Origin: an uncultured Draconibacterium sp.
GTDB lineage: Bacteria > Bacteroidota > Bacteroidia > Bacteroidales > Prolixibacteraceae
Length of the DNA: 64,000 nucleotides
Assembly (NCBI RefSeq): GCF_963677155.1
Contig: NZ_OY781884.1
Coordinates: 4,398,501 to 4,462,500 of the forward strand
Reading direction: 5' to 3'
Position numbers and translations under genes: made by a program. This document shows positions 33,183 through 44,000 of this stretch, piece after piece; the first letter of the stretch is position 1; every line of letters begins with the position of its first letter. The notes beneath the pieces were generated by a model. The model ran no database searches. It was not told the origin of the DNA and worked only from the letters and a program-made list of their open reading frames with translations.

Positions 33183-36100
33183 ATGAGTAATGTAGATAAT
33201 CAATTTGTGGTAGGAATTGGTGCATCAGCTGGAGGTTTAGATGCCGTTCAACAATTATTCGACAATCTTCCTGACGATTCAGGAATGTCTTTTGTAATCA
33301 TTCAGCATTTATCGCCCGATTTTAAAAGCCTGATGCCTGAATTATTGGCAAAGCACACCAAAATGAAGATTTTTACGGCAGATGACAACCAAACCATTCA
33401 GCCCAATTGTATCTACCTTAATCAGCGAAGCAAAAATTTGCAACTAAAGGGAAATAAATTAATGCTTTTGGAAAAAGCACCCCGGGGAAATCTAAACCTA
33501 CCGATAGATATCTTTTTTCATTCTCTTGGCGAGGAATTTATGGATAAATCGTTTGGAGTTATTCTTTCAGGCACGGGGTCCGATGGTTCAAGAGGAATAA
33601 AGACCATAAAAGAAGCCGGTGGAACTATTTTGGTTCAGGAACCAAGCTCTGCCCAGTTCGACGGAATGCCCAATTCTGCCATCTCTACCAACCTTACTGA
33701 TTTTGTTTTATCTCCTAAAGAAATAGCAGATAGACTTATTCAGCTAAGCACTAAAAGAATAGACCTTCAGACTATTACCGTGGATTCTGACAGCCACGAA
33801 AAAGCCTTCGATTCAATTCTGGAATTGATTTATAAAAGTTTAGGAATAAATTTCAAAAAATACAAAACTAACACACTGTTACGAAGGATTGAGAAACGGA
33901 TGAATGTTCATAATCTTGAAACTTTGGCTGAATATTACATCTTAATAAAAAATAATCAGAAGGAAAGAGCGGTAGTGTTTCAGGAATTTTTAATTGGTGT
34001 TACCAGTTTTTTCAGAGATACTGAAGCATTTAATATTATTAAGAAAAAAATTATTCCCGCAATTGCGAATGCTAAAACAAAGCAGCACACTTTGCGAATG
34101 TGGGTAGCGGGGTGTTCTACCGGCGAAGAAGTGTATTCCATTGCCATTTTAATGGAAGATTATTTGCGTGCCAATAAATTAAATTTAGACTATAAAATAT
34201 TTGCAACAGATATTGATAAAAAAGCATTACAGATTGCTGGCTTAGGAAATTACACGGTAAACAACATTGTTGAAATAGATAACAAATACCTGGAGGAATA
34301 TTTTTTAAAAGTTGGCGATAGAATTCAAATTGTAAAACGTATCCGCGAAAAAATAGTCTTTTCGTACCACGATGTAACAAAAGATCCTCCATTTATTCGT
34401 ATGGATTTTATTTCATGCCGAAATCTCTTAATCTACTTTAATAATAACACACAAAAAAAGGTATTAAATAATTTTCAATACGCATTAAATAAATCGGCTT
34501 ACCTGTTTCTTGGTTCAAGCGAATCATTGGGGCCGGTAAGTAAATACTTTGAGATAATTGATACGAAATGGAAAATATATAAGAATTTAACGGAAACTAA
34601 GCGCATTCGCGAAGATGAAGATTTCGAAAACGAATCATCGAGTGGCTTGCATTTTTTAAGAGATAGTTATAATAGTAAAGCACTGGACGCAAAAAACGAA
34701 AGTTTGCAGGAATCGCATTACTTTCGATACCTGAGCCAAAAACATGCCCCGACCTCGGTTTTTATCGATAAAGATTACAATATTCTGTTTGTAAGTGGCG
34801 ATTTAAAAGAATGGTTTTCTTATTCCGCTGGTTTATTTCATAACAACCTATTGAAGATTACTGACGTAGAAATAGCGGCCTTAATACGGAATGGAGTACG
34901 ACGCGTAACAAAAGAAAACAAAACTGTAGTTTTTAAAGAGTTAGAATTAAATATTGATAGCGAAACGCGTACGTTTGATTTGTCAGTCGAGAAAATCAAA
35001 AAATTTCATACCGATAAAGACGTCTACCTTATTGAATTTAGTCACATTACTGCCGTTGCTAACGACGATGTTGTAGTAATTAAAGATGATGAATTACCAA
35101 ACTCTTCAAAACAACAAATAGAAGACCTTGAAACGGAATTAAAAGAGAATCGTTCGGAATTACAAAATGTGGTGGAGGAACTGGAAACAAGTAACGAAGA
35201 GCTTCAATCGTCTAACGAAGAGTTGATGTCGTCGAATGAAGAGTTGCAAAGTTCGAACGAAGAACTCCAATCGGTAAACGAAGAATTATATACTGTTAAT
35301 AGTGAATTGCAAGAGAAAAACAAGGAGCTTGAGGCATTGAATGACGATATGAATAACCTATTAAACAGTAATGAGGTAGGTACATTGTTTCTCGATACCC
35401 AATTTAATATCCGAAAGTTTACTCCATCTGTAAAGCATCTTTTCCATCTCGAAGATTCAGATTTAGGACGTTCGATAGTCAGCTTTGCTTCCGAATTTGA
35501 TGATGAATCCCGCCAGTCGATTATTAAAGATTCGAAACTTGCATTGGAGCAACTACAATCGGTTGAAAAAGAAATTCATGATAAAAATGGCAACTGGTTT
35601 TTGGAACGCATAAGTCCATTTATTACTACCCGAAAGAGAATTGAAGGTGTGGTTATTACTTTTATTAATATCGTAAACTTAAAAAATACACAAGAAGAGC
35701 TAAAAGAGAGCAATTATCGTTTACAAACGGCATTAAAAGGAGGCGATATGGCGTGGTGGGAAGTTCATTTGCCGGAGGGGAAAGTGGTATTCAGCCCTCA
35801 AAAAGCAATAATGCTGGGGCGCAAGGCCGACGATTTTAAACACTATACCGATTTTACAAATCTTATCCATCCTGATGATTACCAAGATACAATGAATGCC
35901 TTTAGCGACCACTTGTCGGGGAAAAATCAAAAATATGATTGCGAATACCGCATTAAAAATAGTAAAGGAGAATACCAGTGGTTTCATGATGTGGGACAGG
36001 TATCATCCGACGATGGGGAGAAAAAAATTGTTAGTGGAATTGTTACCGAAATTACCAGTAAAAAGGAAGCCGAACGACATTTATTGGAAGCCCAGCAAAA

Positions 36101-37235
36101 AGCAGAATCTGCTAATGTTTATAAAAACCAGTTTTTGGCCAATATGAGCCACGAAATACGCACACCAATGAATGGTTTGGTTGGTTTTGCAAATTTACTT
36201 AGAGATGACGATTTAAACTCAGAAACAAAAAACAAGTATATCGACATAATTGAAAATAGCTCAAAACAATTACTCAATCTCATTGACGATATTATTGACG
36301 TTTCGAAAATTGAAGCACGGGAATTAAAGATAAACAAGAAACCAAGTAAACTCAGTGACCTGTTTTATGCTACACAATCAACTTTTAGCGAATTAAAAAA
36401 CGAGATAAACAAAGAACAGGTCGAAATTGCTGTTAATATTCCGAAGGAATCTGAAAATCTGGTACTAGATACCGATCCCGACAGATTGCAACAAGTACTT
36501 GTTAATTTGGTGAATAATGCCCTGAAATTTACTGAAAAGGGAAGAATAGAATTTGGGTATAAACAAATTGATGATAAAGTTGCAATATATGTAACGGACG
36601 AAGGAATTGGAATTCCTAATGATAAATTCGATATTATTTTTAATCGATTTGAACAAATAAGAAATGGAAACAATGATTTCAATGAAGGAACAGGCTTGGG
36701 CTTATCCATTTCAAAGGGTATTGTTGAACTACTGGGAGGGAAGCTCCACGTAGAATCTCAGGAATCAATAGGCTCAACTTTTAGTTTCGATTTACCCTAT
36801 ACCGAAGGTTTAATACTGGCAGTTGATGATAACAACAAAACAGAAACTAATACTATTGAGGATAAAACCAAAGACAAAACCATTTTAATTGTTGAAGATG
36901 AGCTTGTTAATGTTGAGTATTTTAAGGCTTTGTTTGCTGGTATGGCCATTAAGTTACATTTTGCCCTAAATGGTCGCGAAGCAATTGAAATTGTTAAAAC
37001 TCAATCGCCAATCGACATTATTTTAATGGATATCCGAATGCCCGATATGGATGGATTTGAGGCTGCAAAGCTAATATTAAAAGGTAAGCCTGATTTTAAG
37101 ATAATTGCACAAACTGCTTACGCCATGGCTGGTGATAAGGAAAAATGCTTGCAAAATGGTTTTGTTGATTATATTTCAAAACCATTAAAAAAAGAAGAGC
37201 TTTTGAATAAAATGGCTCGTTGGATAGGTAATTAA
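33183..37235 (+). CDS. CheB-CheR-PAS hybrid histidine kinase with receiver domain
   Basis: 1350 residues, no membrane helix. CheB methylesterase domain (about 1-190) with Ser in GIGASAGGLDAV, His in IIQHLSPDF and Asp in SGTGSDGSRG. CheR methyltransferase (about 205-470) with GVTSFFRD and the SAM site WVAGCSTGEEVYS. A heptad coiled coil (about 640-720, repeated SNEELQS). Two PAS domains (about 725-960). HisKA with FLANMSHEIRTPMNG, phospho-acceptor His990. HATPase with NNALKFT and GTGLGLSIS. Receiver (about 1235-1350) with phospho-acceptor Asp1283. An orphan, with no chemoreceptor or other che gene nearby. Confidence 0.95.
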   Translation: MSNVDNQFVVGIGASAGGLDAVQQLFDNLPDDSGMSFVIIQHLSPDFKSLMPELLAKHTKMKIFTADDNQTIQPNCIYLNQRSKNLQLKGNKLMLLEKAPRGNLNLPIDIFFHSLGEEFMDKSFGVILSGTGSDGSRGIKTIKEAGGTILVQEPSSAQFDGMPNSAISTNLTDFVLSPKEIADRLIQLSTKRIDLQTITVDSDSHEKAFDSILELIYKSLGINFKKYKTNTLLRRIEKRMNVHNLETLAEYYILIKNNQKERAVVFQEFLIGVTSFFRDTEAFNIIKKKIIPAIANAKTKQHTLRMWVAGCSTGEEVYSIAILMEDYLRANKLNLDYKIFATDIDKKALQIAGLGNYTVNNIVEIDNKYLEEYFLKVGDRIQIVKRIREKIVFSYHDVTKDPPFIRMDFISCRNLLIYFNNNTQKKVLNNFQYALNKSAYLFLGSSESLGPVSKYFEIIDTKWKIYKNLTETKRIREDEDFENESSSGLHFLRDSYNSKALDAKNESLQESHYFRYLSQKHAPTSVFIDKDYNILFVSGDLKEWFSYSAGLFHNNLLKITDVEIAALIRNGVRRVTKENKTVVFKELELNIDSETRTFDLSVEKIKKFHTDKDVYLIEFSHITAVANDDVVVIKDDELPNSSKQQIEDLETELKENRSELQNVVEELETSNEELQSSNEELMSSNEELQSSNEELQSVNEELYTVNSELQEKNKELEALNDDMNNLLNSNEVGTLFLDTQFNIRKFTPSVKHLFHLEDSDLGRSIVSFASEFDDESRQSIIKDSKLALEQLQSVEKEIHDKNGNWFLERISPFITTRKRIEGVVITFINIVNLKNTQEELKESNYRLQTALKGGDMAWWEVHLPEGKVVFSPQKAIMLGRKADDFKHYTDFTNLIHPDDYQDTMNAFSDHLSGKNQKYDCEYRIKNSKGEYQWFHDVGQVSSDDGEKKIVSGIVTEITSKKEAERHLLEAQQKAESANVYKNQFLANMSHEIRTPMNGLVGFANLLRDDDLNSETKNKYIDIIENSSKQLLNLIDDIIDVSKIEARELKINKKPSKLSDLFYATQSTFSELKNEINKEQVEIAVNIPKESENLVLDTDPDRLQQVLVNLVNNALKFTEKGRIEFGYKQIDDKVAIYVTDEGIGIPNDKFDIIFNRFEQIRNGNNDFNEGTGLGLSISKGIVELLGGKLHVESQESIGSTFSFDLPYTEGLILAVDDNNKTETNTIEDKTKDKTILIVEDELVNVEYFKALFAGMAIKLHFALNGREAIEIVKTQSPIDIILMDIRMPDMDGFEAAKLILKGKPDFKIIAQTAYAMAGDKEKCLQNGFVDYISKPLKKEELLNKMARWIGN

Positions 37236-37259
37236 CACCGAAATACGAAAAAGAATATA

Positions 37260-37548
37260 AAATATTGGAACCCCATCTTTTTACTTGCCGGAAAGTCGGG
37301 AATTGCCTTATTCCCGGCAAATACAGCTGCCCCTGAATTTGAGCCAACATCAAAAAATGAGAAAATCGATCATTATGCATTTAACGTAACCAACGAAAAT
37401 TTCGAAAAAGCCAAAAAGCTATACGCTGAACTGGATTTGGATTTTAACATCCATGACCATTATTTCTTTGATTCAATACACCAAAGATCCCGACGAACAC
37501 GCGGTTGAACTGACTACGATTAAAGTAACGAGCAAGAGTTTTAAATAA
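37260..37548 (+). pseudogene. Decayed VOC (glyoxalase-like) gene
   Basis: From about 37266 the frame reads like the interior of a VOC family protein: LLAGKSGIALFPANT, then KIDHYAFNVTNENFEKAKK and DHYFFDS. After the S codon (about 37473) the family sequence continues in another frame as YTKDPDEHAVELTT to a TAA at 37546-37548. Two bases appear lost. The 5' third with the start codon is absent, because the fragment begins right after the kinase stop. Confidence 0.75.
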
Positions 37549-37825
37549 TACAACACTCAAAAGAAACCCAAAACAAAATAATAATCTACCGAAATTCAAC
37601 TGATGAAAGCCGCTCTTTATCTATCAATTTTCTACTCACCCAAGAATGCCAAAATAGTTGTTTTAAAGCGGCTTGCCGATAAGCTTGAATATTCGTTATA
37701 ATAATTTGAACATATAGACAAGTATTGCCAACTGCGTTATATGTACGATTTAAACATGTTGTCTAATTTTGAAACTGGAAGTTGACGCTATTGTCGAATC
37801 GCATTAAAAACTTAAAATAAGAAAT
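37549..37825. other. Degenerate region between VOC remnant and GH127 gene
   Basis: 277 bases with short broken coding-like stretches, for example a 32-codon frame at 37603-37701 (MKAALYLSIFYSPKNAKIV at its start) and a tail reading LKLEVDAIVESH before a TAA near 37800. They may be remnants of one further lost gene; I could not identify it. Confidence 0.35.
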
Positions 37826-40800
37826 ATGAAATTATTAAAGCCGATCGTTGGAATAATACTTGTTTTTTGTGCCTGGGGTATAAATTCAGTATTTGCACAA
37901 AGCGGTGATCAGATTTTAGACGGAATTGGTGAAACCGGATTAATTGCCCGTTATACGTTTGAAGAAAATGTAAAAGACTGGTCGAGAAATAACCTGCATG
38001 GAAACATTGAGGGAATCGGTTACGAATTTATAAACGATGAAATATTCGGCAAAGTAATCTCATTGGCGGGCGACGGAAAAACATATATTACTATTCCCGG
38101 CGAGTTACTGGCAGGCGAGGAGTCAGTAAGTATTTCTGCCTGGGTTTATTTGCGCTCGGCCAAAGCTGGTGCGCCGCTTTTTGATTTTGGCAAAAACAAT
38201 AAATCGACTTTCAGTGCAGCCCCTGAAGGAGAAAATGGTTATGTGGCACAAGTGGGTGATTATACCGCAAGTTCGCCGTCTGCAGCATTGTATAAATGGA
38301 ATCACGTAGTGGTGGTGGTTAATGTTCCTGAAAAAACATTTTCAACTTACCTGAACGCAGAAATGGTTAGCGAAGTAAAAGATGTTAAGGTGGAACTAAA
38401 ACAACTGTTCGATGCCCGTAAAGGCAATAATGATCAGTTTATTATCGGAAAAGCGTTAACCTCAGGAGATGCTTCTATTGATGCAAAACTGCACGATTTT
38501 CGTATTTACCGGATTCCTTTAAGCAAAAGACAAATTGGATGGATTAACTTTAGTGCTTTGCATAAAGAGGAGGCAGAAGAAATGATGCGTAACAAGCAAG
38601 AGCCGGATCTTCCAAAGTTTTCGGAAACAACACCACAGCTTTATACCCAGTATTTAACAGGCGTTCAAACTATTGAGATAGAAACAGAAGTGGGTTTTTT
38701 GCCTCGTTTGCCACGTTTTGTAAAAGGTGTTTACAGCAACGATTTCGAGGGGCCTGAGGTACGTGTGCTTTGGCCTGCCCCTGAAGATAACAGCGAAGTT
38801 AAAAGTGCCGGAAAATATACTGTGACCGGACGAGTTGCCGGAAGCGATATTCAACCTAAAGCAATTGTTACAGTGGTAGAACACGATCACAAACATCATG
38901 CGCCACTCCGCACGTTGGAGGCTTTTGATTTGGATGAGGTACAATTAACTGAAGATTTACATCACCACGAAACAAAATTTGTAGAGAATCGCGATAAATT
39001 CGTTAATGGTTTGTTGGAAACCAATCCTGATGATTTCCTTTACATGTTCCGCAATGCTTTTGGACAGGAACAACCTGCAGGAGCCGAGCCTCTGGGGGGA
39101 TGGGATAGCCAGGAAACAAAACTTCGTGGTCATGCCACCGGCCATTACCTGAGTGCCTTGGCACAGGCTTATTCAAGTACTGCTTACGATGCTGCTATTC
39201 AGGCTAAGTTTGCCGAAAAGATGGAGTACATGGTGAATACGCTGTATGAGTTGTCGCAATTATCGGGAACTCCAAAAATAGCAGGTGGTGAATTTATTGC
39301 TGATCCCCTGGCTATTCCTCCTGGACCGGGAAAGGATGGTTTTGATTCGGACTTAAGCGAAGATGGTATTCGCACCGATTACTGGAACTGGGGCAAGGGA
39401 TTTATTAGTGCTTATCCGCCGGATCAGTTTATTATGCTGGAACACGGCGCAAAATATGGAACCGATAACGATAAAGTTTGGGCACCGTATTATACGTTGC
39501 ACAAAATATTGGCAGGTTTAATGGATGTTTACGAAGTGAGTGGCAACGAAAAAGCGCTAGACATCGTTGAAGGAATGGGCGACTGGGTGTATGCACGTTT
39601 AAGTGTGGTGCCAACCGAAACGCTTATCAGCATTTGGAATACTTACATTGCCGGCGAATTTGGTGGAATGAATGAAGCATTGGCACGATTAAGCCGCCTG
39701 ACCAACGAGTCTCGTTACCTGGAAACAGCAAAGTTATTCGATAACATCCGTGTATTTTTTGGCGATGCCGAACATTCGAACGGACTGGCGAAAAACGTAG
39801 ATCTGTTCCGTGGTTTACATGCCAACCAGCACATTCCGCAAATTATGGGGGCATTGGAAATCTATCGCGATTCGAAGGAGCCGGAATATTTCGATATTGC
39901 TGATAACTTCTGGAATAAAACCACCGGAGATTATATGTACAGTATTGGAGGTGTGGCAGGAGCCCGTAACCCCGCCAATGCCGAATGTTTTACTGCTGAG
40001 CCGGCAACACTTTACGAAAACGGTTTTGCGGTAGGCGGACAGAACGAAACATGTGCAACCTATAACATGCTAAAATTGAGCCGCAATCTGTTTCTGTATA
40101 ATCAGCAAGCCCAATTGATGGATTATTACGAGCGCGGGCTTTACAATCATATTCTGGCGTCGGTTGATAAGCATACTCCTGCAAATACCTACCATGTGCC
40201 TTTGCGTGCCGGTTCGGTAAAGCATTTTACGAATGCGCATATGGACGGTTTTACCTGTTGTAACGGTACGGCTTTGGAGAGCAATACAAAACTTCAGAAC
40301 TCGATTTATTTCCGAAGTGCAAATAACGATGCTTTGTTTGTAAACCTTTATGTACCATCAATTCTGAAATGGACAGATAAGGACATTACCGTTACGCAAA
40401 CAACGGCTTATCCAAAAGAAGACCACACAACATTAACCATCAGCGGTAGTGGCAAATTCGATTTGAATGTGCGTGTACCACACTGGGCTACTGAAGGATT
40501 TTTTGTAACGATTAATGGCAAGAAACAAGATATCACAACTGAACCGGGAACTTACCTTACCATCAGCCGCAAATGGAAAGATGGTGATCAAGTGGAGTTG
40601 CGTATGCCTTTCCATTTTTATTTAGAGCCGGTAATGGATCAGCAAAACGTTGCCAGTTTATTCTACGGACCGGTTTTACTGGCTGCCCAGGAAGACGGAC
40701 CACGAAAAGAGTGGCGTAAAGTAACGTTGGATGCAGAAGATATCAGCAAATCGATTTCCGGTGATCCTGAAAAATTGGAATTTGAGATTGACGGCGTTAC

Positions 40801-40864
40801 CTATAAACCTTTTTACGAAACCTACGGTCGTCATTCGGTATATCTTGATGTAACTTTGAAATAG
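37826..40864 (+). CDS. GH127-type glycoside hydrolase (beta-L-arabinofuranosidase family) with LamG domain
   Basis: 1012 residues. Signal peptide to about residue 24 (NSVFAQ). LamG/concanavalin-like domain (about 35-240), an Ig-like segment (about 275-350), then a GH127 (DUF1680) catalytic domain (about 365-1000). The residues known from HypBA1 align: acid/base Glu725, zinc ligands Glu741 and Cys743 (NETC), and the Cys811-Cys812 pair (FTCCNG) containing the nucleophile. It should release terminal L-arabinofuranose or a related sugar in the periplasm or at the surface. No SusC/SusD pair is nearby, so it is not in a classical polysaccharide utilisation locus. Confidence 0.9.
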   Translation: MKLLKPIVGIILVFCAWGINSVFAQSGDQILDGIGETGLIARYTFEENVKDWSRNNLHGNIEGIGYEFINDEIFGKVISLAGDGKTYITIPGELLAGEESVSISAWVYLRSAKAGAPLFDFGKNNKSTFSAAPEGENGYVAQVGDYTASSPSAALYKWNHVVVVVNVPEKTFSTYLNAEMVSEVKDVKVELKQLFDARKGNNDQFIIGKALTSGDASIDAKLHDFRIYRIPLSKRQIGWINFSALHKEEAEEMMRNKQEPDLPKFSETTPQLYTQYLTGVQTIEIETEVGFLPRLPRFVKGVYSNDFEGPEVRVLWPAPEDNSEVKSAGKYTVTGRVAGSDIQPKAIVTVVEHDHKHHAPLRTLEAFDLDEVQLTEDLHHHETKFVENRDKFVNGLLETNPDDFLYMFRNAFGQEQPAGAEPLGGWDSQETKLRGHATGHYLSALAQAYSSTAYDAAIQAKFAEKMEYMVNTLYELSQLSGTPKIAGGEFIADPLAIPPGPGKDGFDSDLSEDGIRTDYWNWGKGFISAYPPDQFIMLEHGAKYGTDNDKVWAPYYTLHKILAGLMDVYEVSGNEKALDIVEGMGDWVYARLSVVPTETLISIWNTYIAGEFGGMNEALARLSRLTNESRYLETAKLFDNIRVFFGDAEHSNGLAKNVDLFRGLHANQHIPQIMGALEIYRDSKEPEYFDIADNFWNKTTGDYMYSIGGVAGARNPANAECFTAEPATLYENGFAVGGQNETCATYNMLKLSRNLFLYNQQAQLMDYYERGLYNHILASVDKHTPANTYHVPLRAGSVKHFTNAHMDGFTCCNGTALESNTKLQNSIYFRSANNDALFVNLYVPSILKWTDKDITVTQTTAYPKEDHTTLTISGSGKFDLNVRVPHWATEGFFVTINGKKQDITTEPGTYLTISRKWKDGDQVELRMPFHFYLEPVMDQQNVASLFYGPVLLAAQEDGPRKEWRKVTLDAEDISKSISGDPEKLEFEIDGVTYKPFYETYGRHSVYLDVTLK

Positions 40865-40896
40865 TTCACTCACCGCAATTTTTTATATAGAATATG

Positions 40897-40937
40897 AAGA
40901 TCCGGTCTGTTTTAATAAACAGATCGGATCTTTTTGT
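40897..40937 (+). terminator. Intrinsic terminator of the GH127 gene
   Basis: AAGATCCGGTCTGTTT (40897-40912) pairs with AAACAGATCGGATCTT (40917-40932), 16 base pairs with one wobble, followed by TTTTTG-type T-run. Confidence 0.85.
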
Positions 40938-41020
40938 AATGGCATTCGCCATTTGATTTTATAGCCTCACGGACTATGTTTAGGACTAGACAACTTGGGC
41001 GAAAATAGAAATTGTAGGCG

Positions 41021-41054
41021 CAAAAAAAAGCCGCTTCAAAACGAAGCAGCTTTT
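41021..41054 (-). terminator. Intrinsic terminator of nifJ
   Basis: On the minus strand AAAAGCTGCTTC pairs with GAAGCGGCTTTT (one mismatch), followed by a run of eight T. It lies 23 bases past the nifJ stop. Confidence 0.8.
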
Positions 41055-41076
41055 CTATATCGCGTTGAAAAAGTTT

Positions 41077-44000
41077 CTATTCTTCTCCTTCTTCAGCTTT
41101 TGAATAATCCATAGCTGCCATACGTTGGTACGAAGCGTAACGCCATTTTGCGTTATCTTCAGCAGCAGCAAACAATTCATCAGCTTCAGCAGGGAACGAT
41201 TTCTTCAATGAAGTATAACGAACCTCGCCGTTCAGGAAGTCTTGGAATTGGCTCCATTCCGGTGCTTTCGAATCCAATTGGAATGGGTTTTTACCTTCTT
41301 CTTCCAATAGTGGATTGTAGCGGAATAAGTGCCAGTATCCTGATGAAACTGCTTTTTTCTCCTCTTCCTGAGTACGTCCCATGCTGGCACGCAATCCGTG
41401 GTTGATACATGGAGAATAAGCAATAATAATTGATGGTCCAGGATAAGCTTCTGCTTCTTTCAGTGCTTTAAAGTACTGCGACTGGTTAGCTCCCATGGCT
41501 ACTTGTGCAACGTATACGTAACCGTAGCTCATCATCATAGCGCCAAGGTCTTTTTTACGAACTTTTTTACCCGATGCAGCAAATTTAGCTACCGCGCCAA
41601 CTGGTGTTGATTTAGACGACTGACCACCGGTGTTAGAGTAAACCTCGGTATCCATTACCAATACGTTTACATCTTCGCCGCTTGCCATTACGTGATCTAA
41701 ACCACCGTAACCAATGTCGTATGCCCATCCGTCACCACCGAATACCCAAATCGATTTTTTAACCAGGTATTGTTTTAATGATAGGATGTCTTTAGCATAT
41801 TGGCTGTCGCTTTCTTTAATAACATCCAGTACTTTGTTGGTTGCAACAACCGAACCTGCAGCTATATCTTTTTTCTCCAGCCATTCGCCAAATACTTCTT
41901 TCTCAGCGTCAGAAGCACCATTTGAAAGGGCAGTAGTCATAATTTCTGCAATACGATCGCGTTGTGCGCTAACACCTTCAGCAAAACCAAAACCGTATTC
42001 GGCGTTGTCTTCGAAGAGTGAGTTAGCCCAGGCCGGACCGTGACCAGACTCTTTGTGTTTACAGTATGGAGTTGATGGAGCAGAACCACCGTAGATTGAA
42101 GAACAACCTGTAGCGTTGGCAACCATCATACGCTCGCCGTAAAGCTGAGTGATCAGTTTAATGTATGGAGTTTCACCACAACCTGCACAAGCTCCCGAGA
42201 ACTCGAACAATGGCTGAGCGAACTGTGAATTTTTAACTGATTTTGTTTTGTCAACAACAGTTTCTTTAACAGTAACTTTTTTGTCCATAAAGTCCCAACG
42301 ACCAACTTCAGCTTGTTGTGTTGCAAGTGGCTTCATTACAAGCGACTTCTCTTTCGATGGACAAACATCGGCACAGTTACCACAACCAGTACAGTCGAGT
42401 GGCGATACCTGGATACGGAAATTCAATCCACCAAATACTTTTGCCGGAGTTGCTGTTTTTGTTTCGGTTCCTGCAGGCGCTGCTTCAACCTCTTCTTCTG
42501 TCATTAGGAACGGACGAATAGCTGCGTGAGGACAAACGTAAGCACACTGGTTACACTGAATACAGTTTTCCACCTGCCATTCAGGAACGTTTACTGCGAT
42601 ACCACGTTTTTCGTAAGCTGCTGTTCCAAGTGGGAACTGACCATCTTCTGAACCTGCGAAAGTAGAAACAGGAAGATCATCTCCTTTTTGTGCGTTGATT
42701 ACGTCAACCACATTTGTAATGTATTCCGGACGATCGGTAGCTACTGCTTCTTCTTCAGCAACAACAATGTCTTTCCATTCAGCAGGAACTTCAACTTTTA
42801 CTACGTTTTTACCACCGGCGTCAACCGCTGCGTAGTTCATGTTTACAATGTGCTCTCCTTTTTTACCATACGATTTTACAATGGCAGCTTTCATTTGCTC
42901 AACAGCCATTTCGTAAGGAATTACTCCAGTAATTTTAAAGAAAGCCGATTGCATGATGGTGTTGGTACGAGTTCCCAAGCCAATCTCTTCACCCAGTTTT
43001 GTACCGTTGATGATGTAGAAATTGATTTCGTTTTCGGCCAAATATTTCTTCATTACATCAGGCAACTGTTTTTTGGTTTCTTCTGCATCGTTAATAGAGT
43101 TCAGCAAGAAAGAACCACCTTTTTTCAGGCCTTTAAGCACGTCGTACATATTAACATATGCCGGAACGTGACAAGCAACAAAGTCAGGTGTTGTAACAAG
43201 GTAAGTTGATCGGATTGGTTTATCCCCGAAGCGTAAGTGTGAACAAGTGAAACCTCCCGACTTTTTCGAGTCGTACTGGAAGTATCCCTGACATGATTTA
43301 TCTGTTGCGTCACCAATAATTTTAATCGAGTTTTTGTTTGCACCAACAGTACCGTCAGAACCCAAACCGTAGAATTTAGCCTGGTAAGTTCCTTCTGGAG
43401 TCATGTTGATTTCTTCTTTCAATGGAAGTGATTTGAATGTCACATCGTCAACGATACCAATTGTGAAGTTGCCTTTTGGCTCTTTCATTTCAAGGTTTTC
43501 GTAAACCGAAAGAATTTGAGATGGAGTAGTATCTTTTGATCCTAAACCATAACGACCACCGACAATTACAGGTGCCTCTTCTTTTCCGTAGAATTGCGAT
43601 TGAATATCAAGGAATAATGGCTCTCCGGTTGATCCTGGTTCAGCAGCACGGTCTAAAACAGCAATACGTTTTACTGAATCAGGTAATGCTTCAACAAAGT
43701 GTTTTGCTGAGAATGGACGGAATAAGTGTACCGACATTAAACCAACTTTTTTGCCTTGAGCAGTTAAGTAGTCGATGGTTTCTTTAATGGTTTCAGTAAC
43801 CGAACCCATTGCAATAATGATGTTTTCAGCATCAGGTGCACCGTAATAAGTGAAAGGACGGTATTTTCTACCTGTAATTTTGCTGATTTCATCCATATAA
43901 TCAGCTACGATATCAGGAACTGCATCGTAAAATTTGTTTGCTGATTCTTTTGCCTGAAAGAAAATATCAGGGTTTTGAGCTGTTCCGCGGGTTACAGGAT

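Noticed and set aside
35101-35345. Repeated DNA motif (TCNAACGAAGAG...) suggesting a tandem repeat or CRISPR-like array
   Set aside because: It encodes the SNEELQS heptads of the coiled coil in the hybrid kinase; the repeats are protein-level and have no spacers.
42688-43209. 173-codon frame antisense to nifJ
   Set aside because: Shadow of a conserved gene; composition (many Phe, Cys and Asn) is typical of antisense translation.
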